In this document: piece by piece, positions 31,101-36,505 of the stretch
How positions within the stretch are numbered: the first letter of the stretch is position 1
Layout of the letters: every line of letters starts with the position of its first letter
From: Cellulophaga sp. BC115SP
GTDB lineage: Bacteria; Bacteroidota; Bacteroidia; Cytophagales; Spirosomataceae
Direction: 5' to 3'
NCBI RefSeq assembly: GCF_009905545.1
Contig: NZ_JAAALB010000053.1
Coordinates: 1-36,505 of the forward strand
Length of the DNA stretch: 36,505 nt
Translations under genes and position numbers: made by a program
Notes under the pieces: generated by a model
Told to the model about the DNA's origin: nothing
The model's database searches: none
The model's input: the letters and a program-made list of their open reading frames with translations, nothing else

Positions 31101-32068
31101 ACACTTTTATTAACAGTATCCGTTTTTTGTACAGTCGAAAAATTTGCGGATAACGCCGTTTGAACAATATAATAATCTGCTGTAACTACAGGTTTCCAGT
31201 CGATGACAGCATGGCTTTGAAAGTTGTAATTAGCAGATAATAAAGGACTTTCTGGTTTGGCAGTCGCTGAAGGAAGATTATCCTTGGCATATTGCTGAAT
31301 TACTGAGCGACAGAGTTCATGAAAAGTGGAAAGTCTTGGACCGCAATAACTCATAATCGTACCCGCCGTAGTGTTCAGTGCGCCATCATAGCATGAGCCT
31401 TCTGAGGGAGTACAATAATCCAAAGGTCCTTCGGGCCATTCACAACTTTGGGTGTGCGGAACCCCAAAAGTATGCGCCAACTCATGCGCCACCGTTCCGA
31501 GCCCAGCCTGCCCCCATGGCACCACACATTCGGTACCACCCAAATAGGCAATCCCAGCAGCGCCCTGCAAGCTTTTTGAAGTGATGAATAACGCCTTGTC
31601 AAATTGATAAGCTATGGCTTTAAATTCGTCTTGGTAGTTCCAAGTAGAATTGAATAAACCCAGCAAATCATAAATATTGCGATTGCCTCGATATGGGTCT
31701 TTCTGAGCGTCTTTCCAGATATGGATAACGGTAGGAACTAGCCGAACATTCATCTCTTTTTCATAGACCTTTGATACCTGCGAGATGGCATTTAGCACTT
31801 CTCTTTTGATATAAACTGAATCTGAGTCAAACTTTTCAAAAGTTTCAGAGTCAATCTCTATCGCAAGGCGACAAATCCAAGGACCACTTTGAGTAGTTCG
31901 GGAAGCTTTGGAAGCTAGTATAAATTTTTGGGCATTTCTTACTCTACTTAGGGCATCAGCAGACATTTGAGAGTCATTTACTCCACAAGTGGGAGTCTCC
32001 TGAGTTTGTTGGGCAAATAAGAAAGGCGCAAACAATAGCAAATAAACAATGAGCGGTAGTTTATTCAT
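28157..32068 (-). CDS. T9SS-secreted multidomain metzincin metalloprotease
   Basis: This 1303-residue exoprotein begins with a signal peptide (MNKLPLIVYLLLFAPFLFAQ). Residues about 60-270 form a metzincin protease of the reprolysin-like (M12B) type: zinc motif HELAHTFGVPH (195-205; His195, Glu196, His199, His205) and Met-turn IMSYC (Met239). Next come fibronectin III-like segments (about 280-470), a propeller-like region with repeated IxxFDSKGxxWV-type units (about 570-890), and Ig/PKD-like domains with ASDSIKL and GGSTYQWSGPNG. The last 72 residues (from LAFPNPAKDVVTL, 1232) are a type A T9SS sorting domain ending in SQKLILE. It is likely a surface-anchored or released protease. The sorting domain and zinc site are clear; the middle boundaries are approximate. 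Confidence 0.88.
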   Translation of the reverse strand: MNKLPLIVYLLLFAPFLFAQQTQETPTCGVNDSQMSADALSRVRNAQKFILASKASRTTQSGPWICRLAIEIDSETFEKFDSDSVYIKREVLNAISQVSKVYEKEMNVRLVPTVIHIWKDAQKDPYRGNRNIYDLLGLFNSTWNYQDEFKAIAYQFDKALFITSKSLQGAAGIAYLGGTECVVPWGQAGLGTVAHELAHTFGVPHTQSCEWPEGPLDYCTPSEGSCYDGALNTTAGTIMSYCGPRLSTFHELCRSVIQQYAKDNLPSATAKPESPLLSANYNFQSHAVIDWKPVVTADYYIVQTALSANFSTVQKTDTVNKSVWSSALLRMGQNYLRIKACNSIGCSEWSNAVWNVPTEAVLPPFAKYPLTSTANLSTNFTLTYTAVPNASAYEVQVAALSDTDFKNPIFQTSSSSTSVLTKMNYYANQLKWRVRSVVGTTKSAWSEVQYVLVSNPNNYISTNYLTESSALKVLEYSGNYINNQSVIKLTIATDSSFKKILCTKSAQNIAAKSTYTYSFWLDSLQSNQTYFVKVEELYNEPEYLLNIPSGVVSTTKTSFVYKGLSQGAQVAYFGKDNNPDLANSINAVEIRENEIVAQNARGIFTIQINNLQVKTFDHANTTGAIGNQNYGLSLSGGDPTIKTIQLLGKRLLPSSSLVYALRKLDPVAGKMLSSVELSNPDNISPSKFDYANQLFYGYSDVKGASVFGKIEKDSLKTLFTYKSTESNVYFQTPAWSQSSMWVEVYKYNSQSRELWQYDLASKQIKTFTKAELPQLSSAINQTFMDSKGVLWVLQNGRVLRYSEGAWEIQNYASFLKPTYIAEDAQRNIYVYDSGNIFKYADQTWSKTGNIVLNTTGLSKMLADVKGNIWFQYPNFLIRYNTCAGAPNQPKLTAQSPSIEYGQQVQLTAQGCSQVTWSWSNKVEGSQQKTSTSATLMVNPTVTTTYSAICENSGCSSLPSNTTVNVIPIIKFQSSGIQTVCASDSIKLEAKVFGEITNAESFVMQVKLANGASQTIKPIKQELIGTQTYRITDLSQRFGTGIFQVSLRGITTGLLSKDTLTGKIASLPAVSAMGDTTCAGEPAQISVRGGSTYQWSGPNGFSSSNSSIVFSKSQTENSGTYLVKVTDDNGCTNTTKTVLLVKPSPKIEATFNEDIINHTLTLSASGGVNYLWQGPNQFTSTNAKPIIENVTAAYNGTYTVRAWGGNSCTNYTQLKVALAMPLGFEGEINQSLLAFPNPAKDVVTLKSTLQGEIDVKLVDMLGNVVFESSFRESTKVSTADLNRGVYLVWFQSNKDRVSQKLILE

Positions 32069-32657
32069 AATTGTATTACCTCGACGGATTAAGTTAATTC
32101 TGACTATGCCATTGCGTTATGGCATTGTGATTCTAGTATTGGCGGATGCTGGAATGTCCAGATTTCGTCAAACTAACTTAAAGTAGTGTAGAATGGGAAA
32201 GTCAAACTTTGTCCCAAGCAAATCGAGGTATTTTAGATACAGACAGAAATTTTGTTGCAGAAAATTTCTAGTGCTTATATCCAGTCATGACCAGAACCTG
32301 TGCTCGGCGGGCTAAAGGTTTGGATTCCTGTTGACAATACAATTAGGGTAAATTTTCCTATGCGGGGAGAAATTTTCCATACTTGTAATGTTGTTTTCAA
32401 ATTAGAAAAAAGCCGTTTGCGTTACGTATATTTTCTAGAGTAAAAAACCCGCATTTTTTATGCCAAAAATCCATGCACCAACCAAATAGGTCTATTATTC
32501 TTGGATAACTACAAAATAATTAAATCGTAACGCTCATATTTCGGATAACAAAATAGTTCGTCTCTGTAAAATATTCTTCATTTAGCTGAATTGGCTTATT
32601 TACCAAGTTTTTGGACATAAAAAAAGTCGGTATTTTTAGCAATACCGACTGTGTGTT
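32069..32657. other. 589-base gap upstream of the protease
   Basis: No gene or good promoter box was found. Short hairpins occur: ATGCCAT-TGCGTT-ATGGCAT (32106-32125), CTGGA-ATG-TCCAG (32149-32161) and AGAAATTTT-GTTGCAG-AAAATTTCT (32245-32269). The motif AAATTTTCC is repeated around 32352 and 32372. The terminator of the SGNH gene lies at 32625-32650. Confidence 0.5.
32618..32650 (-). terminator. Rho-independent terminator for the SGNH hydrolase gene
   Basis: A perfect 10-bp stem AGTCGGTATT/AATACCGACT with a 6-base loop, followed on the minus strand by a run of T residues. It starts 8 bases after the stop of the gene ending at 32658. Confidence 0.88.
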
Positions 32658-33479
32658 TTACTTCATCAATTTCCAAAGCCTTTTGGCTATTATTTCGTAG
32701 CCTTTATCGGAAGGATGCAAGCCATCATAAGTCATCGCAATGGACTCGACAGGATATGGATATTCGTCCTTTTCAGGATTAAAAGGCACATCGATAAAAT
32801 CTGGGAACGGATAATTTTTGTATTCCCCCGTTTGAGGATCCTTGAGTCTTTTGAAATTTACGAGGGTTTTATGTGCTATTTTTTTCTCATGATACAAATC
32901 CAGCGATTTGTATCCCTCCTTTTTCGCAATAGTTTTAACAGCCTCCGCAAAAGCTTCCAGTTGTTGGTTGTTTTTGGAACGATATGAGCCAAAAGCATTA
33001 TTTTTTGGGTTCGCGATATACACAAAGTCAACTCTTTGCATCGGCGTAATCAAGACTACTTTTGCTTCAGGATTTAGCTTTTTCAAGTAATCTATAATAA
33101 TTCGGTAAGCGCCAAAGAAGGTATTATAACCTGTGTTATTTTCATAGTCTTGTATCGAGCCAAGAGGCTTCCCTTGCCACCAGTCGTTGGTACCTAAAAA
33201 AACGGTGTAAACATCCGCTTTTACGATGTTCAAGGTTTCTATTTTCTCCGCAATCTTCACGGCAGTCCAGCCATTATGACCTTGATTGATACAATTGAGT
33301 TCAGGATGTTCATGAGTAATAAGAGTCATATATCCCTTTGTAATGCGATTGCCTGTCTGCTCGGGATGATCGTTGAGATAAGTAATCGAATCACCGATAG
33401 CCACCCACTGACGTTTTTCGGGCGCAAAGGACATTAAAATAAAAATGAGGAATAAGAGAGGTAAGAGTTTTGTTTTCAT
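32658..33479 (-). CDS. Secreted SGNH/GDSL hydrolase
   Basis: This 273-residue protein has a signal peptide (MKTKLLPLLFLIFILMSFA) and SGNH blocks: VAIGDSITYL (Ser30 region), the Gly in NQGHNGWTA, FLGTNDWW (Asn in GTND) and DGLHPSDKG (Asp and His of the triad). It probably removes ester groups from polysaccharides outside the cytoplasm. It has an insertion (about residues 190-245, RLKDPQTGEYKNYPFPDF) relative to short SGNH enzymes. It is transcribed alone, towards a strong terminator, and shares only the fold with the one at 11231-11899. Confidence 0.88.
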   Translation of the reverse strand: MKTKLLPLLFLIFILMSFAPEKRQWVAIGDSITYLNDHPEQTGNRITKGYMTLITHEHPELNCINQGHNGWTAVKIAEKIETLNIVKADVYTVFLGTNDWWQGKPLGSIQDYENNTGYNTFFGAYRIIIDYLKKLNPEAKVVLITPMQRVDFVYIANPKNNAFGSYRSKNNQQLEAFAEAVKTIAKKEGYKSLDLYHEKKIAHKTLVNFKRLKDPQTGEYKNYPFPDFIDVPFNPEKDEYPYPVESIAMTYDGLHPSDKGYEIIAKRLWKLMK

Positions 33480-33684
33480 AATAATCGTTTTTGTCTAAAA
33501 GCGAAAAGTCTTATTTATCTAACCAAAAACATCATACGTATATCTGTTAACGAAAGGACTTCTAAAAGGATAAGGCTTATTGACTTTGGTTAATAAAATC
33601 CAAAATTACTCCAAACATGCGGTTATATTCTATAATCGTTGGATAGACGCCATAATATTTATTTATATTGCATTTATATAATCG

Positions 33685-33697
33685 TTGTGTGCAACCC
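33685..33697. repeat. Left inverted repeat flanking the helicase gene
   Basis: TTGTGTGCAACCC is complementary to GGGCTGCACACAA at 36418-36430 at 12 of 13 positions. The two lie 60 bases upstream of the helicase start and 24 bases downstream of its stop. Confidence 0.6.
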
Positions 33698-33744
33698 AAT
33701 GACGACACCCGAACAATAACGACAGACTTTAAAAATGACCAATA

Positions 33745-36393
33745 ATGGATTTCTATACAATCATAGGACTAATAATATGCGGACTTTTATTTTACTTTTG
33801 GTTCAAGAGTGAACAGAAAAAGAAAGAAGAACTTCTTGAACAAATAAGACAAAAACAAATACGAGATGAAGAAATAAGAAAGGGACATTATGATTATATC
33901 ATGCAAAGAATTGAGAAAATTAGACTTGGTACAGCAGAATTTTCTCGTTATCTTGAAAATGAAAGTGGTTATTTCAATAATTATCGTCTTGTTTCATGGT
34001 GCGACAATTATTCATATTTAGTTAATGGAATAAAATCATGTCCTTTTGAATTCATTAGACTTAATGATAACGATGTTGAAATTATTAAAAGATTCATCTA
34101 TTTTGACACAAATAAATCAACATTAAGAACAGAATTTAATAAAAAATTCATTCCAAACGAACTTCAACAATATAAGAAATTTTTTAAAAATGTTGAAAAA
34201 CATGGACTTGACAAAGACCAACAAATTGCAGTTGTAACTGATGAAGACAACAACATTGTAATAGCAGGAGCAGGTTCTGGTAAAACAACAACTATCGTAG
34301 GAAAAGTAAATTATGTAATTGATAAGTATAAAGTTTCACCAAAAGAAATATTACTTATTTCATTTACCAACAAATCTGCTTCAACGCTTGCAGAACGCAT
34401 TAATTTTGAAGGTATTGAAGTAAAAACATTTCATAAATTTGGTATTGATGTTGTAACTGCTGTTGAAAAAAAGAAACCAAGTATATTTGATGAACAACAA
34501 TTCAAGCAACTTTTGACAAAGTTCTTCAAAGAACAAACAGAAAATGAAGGTTATTTACAAAAAGTAACAACTTACTTTACTCACTTTCTCAAACCTGAAA
34601 TCCCTCAAGATAACTTTGAAAACCAAGGAAAATATTTCCAATATCTTAAAGACCAAAATTTTAAATCATATAAGACAAAAGAGATTTATCACAACGGAAA
34701 ATACACACTTAAAATGGAAGTTGTCAAGAGCATTGAAGAATGTAAAATAGCCAACTTTCTTTTATTTAATGGTGTAAATTATGAGTACGAATTGCCCTAC
34801 AAATACGATACAGCAACACAAGCATTTAAACAATATAGACCAGATTTCACTATCAATCCAAAATCTGATACAGTCTATCTTGAACATTTTGCTTTAAATA
34901 AAAATGGCGACGTTCCACATTTTTTTGCTGACTCAAAAAAAAGGCAAACAATTGAACAAGCAACAAAAATATATAATGATGGAATTGAATGGAAAAGAAA
35001 TTTACATCATTCAAATAGCACATCTTTAATTGAAACATACAGTCATGAAATGTTTGATGGCATTTTATTTGAAAATCTTACTAAACGACTTTCAGAAAAT
35101 GGAGTACAACTTTTTCCTAAAACACCAGAAGAAATTTGGAAGATTATTTCAGAATCAGCAAAAGATGAAGTGAATAGTTTTATTACACTATTCCAGACAT
35201 TTATAACGCTTATGAAATCTAATAATTATAAAATTATTGACATCATTAAAAAAAATAAAAGTGTAAAAGATGAATTTCAACAAAAAAGGAATGCTCTATT
35301 TATAGAAATAATTACCCCTATTTTTGACAAATATGAGCTTTACTTAAAAGAAAGGGGAGAAATTGATTTTAGTGATATGATAAATAAAGCTTCAATATAT
35401 ATAGCTAATAAAAAGTTTTCAAAGAAATTTAGTTACGTGATTATTGACGAATTTCAAGATATATCAATCGGTCGCTATCAACTTTTGAGAGCAATTAAGC
35501 AAGTAAATCCATCATGTAAATTATTTTGCGTTGGAGATGATTGGCAATCAATTTATCGTTTTAGCGGTAGTGATATTGCATTATTTAAGAACTTTGAAAA
35601 TTATTTTGGACATACAGTAAAATCAAAAATTGAAACAACTTATCGTTTTCATAACCCTTTAATAAATTTATCAAGTGAATTTATATTAAAAAATCCAAAT
35701 CAAGCACCCAAAGAGTTGAAAAGTACAAGCCTTTCCAAGTCCACAAAACACAAAATTGTATATTCAAATAGTGATAATCAAGACGATACATTTGCATTAA
35801 GTCAAATATTAGATGAAATACTTGAAACAAACGACTATTTAAAAAAAGACATTTACATTTTAGGCAGATACTCTTTTGACATAGACAGAATTAAAAACGC
35901 CACTAAAATATTTCAAATAGATATTGAAAATGGGATAATCCAATATTCACAGACAAACGAAGACGGAGAAACTAAAACAATAAAGGCACATTTTATGACA
36001 GTTCACAAAGCAAAAGGGCTTGAAGCAGAAATAGTAATTGTAATAAATTGCAATTCAGGTAAACATGGTTTTCCTTCTGAAATGTCGGATGATGCCGTTT
36101 TAAACTTACTTTTAAGTGAAGCAGACCAATTTGAGAATGGAGAAGAAAGGCGATTGTTTTATGTTGCTATGACAAGGGCAAAAGAAATGGTTTACTTCAT
36201 CGCTGATAGTTCATATAAATCAAAATTCATAGCCGAACTTGAAATTGAGAGTGGCGATAGTACATTAAAAAAATGCCCAAAATGTATTACGGCTGACTTG
36301 GTAAAACGAAGTGGGATAAAAAATGACAAACCTTGGGCTTTTTATGGCTGTACAAATTTTATGTATGGTTGTACTCATCAGGAATGGGTGTAA
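33745..36393 (+). CDS. SF1 helicase, helicase IV (HelD)-like, with C4 zinc finger
   Basis: This 882-residue ATP-dependent DNA helicase has a Q motif (LDKDQQIAV, 155-163), Walker A AGAGSGKTT (174-182), motif Ib region SFTNKSA, Walker B IIDEFQD (566-572), GDDWQSIYRF, YRF..NPLI, TVHKAKGLEAE (motif V) and FYVAMTRAKE (motif VI). An insert in domain 1 (about 310-450) carries SIEECKIANFLLFNG, YRPDF (Asp367) and YLEHF (Glu380) followed by SLIETYSHE, like the PD-(D/E)XK-related insert of helicase IV relatives. The C-terminus is a C4 zinc finger (Cys844, Cys847, Cys869, Cys876). Unusually, the N-terminus is a hydrophobic span (YTIIGLIICGLLFYFWF), so it may be membrane-attached. Base composition is visibly more AT-rich than neighbouring genes, suggesting horizontal acquisition. 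Confidence 0.88.
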   Translation: MDFYTIIGLIICGLLFYFWFKSEQKKKEELLEQIRQKQIRDEEIRKGHYDYIMQRIEKIRLGTAEFSRYLENESGYFNNYRLVSWCDNYSYLVNGIKSCPFEFIRLNDNDVEIIKRFIYFDTNKSTLRTEFNKKFIPNELQQYKKFFKNVEKHGLDKDQQIAVVTDEDNNIVIAGAGSGKTTTIVGKVNYVIDKYKVSPKEILLISFTNKSASTLAERINFEGIEVKTFHKFGIDVVTAVEKKKPSIFDEQQFKQLLTKFFKEQTENEGYLQKVTTYFTHFLKPEIPQDNFENQGKYFQYLKDQNFKSYKTKEIYHNGKYTLKMEVVKSIEECKIANFLLFNGVNYEYELPYKYDTATQAFKQYRPDFTINPKSDTVYLEHFALNKNGDVPHFFADSKKRQTIEQATKIYNDGIEWKRNLHHSNSTSLIETYSHEMFDGILFENLTKRLSENGVQLFPKTPEEIWKIISESAKDEVNSFITLFQTFITLMKSNNYKIIDIIKKNKSVKDEFQQKRNALFIEIITPIFDKYELYLKERGEIDFSDMINKASIYIANKKFSKKFSYVIIDEFQDISIGRYQLLRAIKQVNPSCKLFCVGDDWQSIYRFSGSDIALFKNFENYFGHTVKSKIETTYRFHNPLINLSSEFILKNPNQAPKELKSTSLSKSTKHKIVYSNSDNQDDTFALSQILDEILETNDYLKKDIYILGRYSFDIDRIKNATKIFQIDIENGIIQYSQTNEDGETKTIKAHFMTVHKAKGLEAEIVIVINCNSGKHGFPSEMSDDAVLNLLLSEADQFENGEERRLFYVAMTRAKEMVYFIADSSYKSKFIAELEIESGDSTLKKCPKCITADLVKRSGIKNDKPWAFYGCTNFMYGCTHQEWV

Positions 36394-36417
36394 AAAAGAA
36401 TTAACGACCGAAAAAAT

Positions 36418-36430
36418 GGGCTGCACACAA
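36418..36430. repeat. Right inverted repeat flanking the helicase gene
   Basis: GGGCTGCACACAA, the partner of 33685-33697, shortly after the helicase stop codon. Confidence 0.6.
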
Positions 36431-36437
36431 TAGCTAA

Positions 36438-36472
36438 GGTTTCGTGGTGGCTGAAAGCCAAACCATGAAACC
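36438..36472. repeat. Two-step hairpin at the right edge of the helicase unit
   Basis: Outer stem GGTTTCGTGGT/ACCATGAAACC (10 of 11 pairs) encloses an inner GGCT-GAA-AGCC stem, with a two-base bulge on one side. Such a folded site just past the inverted repeat could be a recombination site or a terminator. The last 33 bases of the window show nothing else. Confidence 0.5.
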
Positions 36473-36505
36473 AATGTTGAACTTAAGCTCTGGTAGCGGT
36501 CGGCT

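Noticed and set aside
30127-31602. Several 60-80 residue open frames inside the protease gene
   Set aside because: They lie within the long, continuous protease frame and show no family motif or start context of their own.
33685-36472. Integron cassette with attC site
   Set aside because: No GTTRRRY/RYYYAAC core pair or integrase was seen; the inverted ends and hairpin alone do not support an integron.

Overview
The window looks like chromosomal DNA from a Bacteroidota bacterium, probably Cytophagales (Spirosomaceae-like, for example the Emticicia/Arcicella/Flectobacillus group). The reasons are Bacteroidota-type -7 promoter boxes (TAnnTTTG) and few recognisable Shine-Dalgarno sites, many Sec and lipoprotein signals, a secreted protease with a C-terminal type IX secretion (T9SS) sorting domain, a moderately AT-rich base composition, and CydA-like proteins fused to cytochrome c. 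The genus is a guess. No rRNA, tRNA, CRISPR array or full-length insertion sequence was recognised.

Layout. 1-6.9 kb: the tail of an unidentified gene, a secreted M20 peptidase divergent from a secreted S9 prolyl-oligopeptidase-type peptidase, an SDR, a lipoprotein alpha/beta hydrolase and a small unknown protein. 6.9-14.7 kb (minus strand): a histone-deacetylase-fold amidohydrolase, then a six-gene block that reads as a complete non-phosphorylating L-fucose (or closely related 6-deoxy/galacto-sugar) pathway: sugar dehydrogenase, lactonase, sugar-acid dehydratase of the altronate dehydratase family, 2-keto-3-deoxy-acid dehydrogenase and a FAH-family hydrolase that would give pyruvate plus lactate, with a secreted SGNH hydrolase inside the block. 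14.8-18.5 kb: an outer-membrane beta-barrel protein, a peroxiredoxin-fold protein with no cysteine, two tiny membrane proteins and a sterol-desaturase-family enzyme. 18.9-23.6 kb: a Cthe_2159-like carbohydrate-binding lipoprotein divergent from a GH43 lipoprotein and a BNR-4 propeller protein (possible polysaccharide lyase). 23.7-27.8 kb: a small membrane protein, two CydA-like membrane proteins each with a C-terminal c-type heme domain, a MITE-like element and two overlapping tiny membrane-protein genes. 28.1-33.5 kb (minus strand): a 1303-residue T9SS-secreted metzincin protease and a secreted SGNH hydrolase. 33.7-36.5 kb: a helicase IV-like SF1 helicase with a C4 zinc finger. It is visibly more AT-rich than its surroundings and is bounded by short inverted repeats.

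The most striking non-coding signal is a set of palindromic modules that recur in at least four intergenic regions (3.96-4.05, 7.88-8.21, 18.64-18.88 and 27.84-28.09 kb). Module A is GAGACGCAA-n-TTGCGTCTC. Module B is AAAGGCGGTCGAAA-loop-TTTCGACCGCCTTT. Module C is a 40-bp palindrome centred on GCGACTTAAGTCGC. Module D is a 56-bp double palindrome. C abuts B with the same 3-base overlap at two loci, B is followed by TTTTGATRC and then A at others, and D occurs as an inverted pair. This looks like a mosaic, mobile or terminator-associated repeat family. Other items worth attention are the SDR lacking the catalytic lysine, the cysteine-free peroxiredoxin, the CydA-cytochrome c pair with its tiny downstream membrane proteins, and the helicase unit. 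All functional calls are from reading the sequence; no database search was run.
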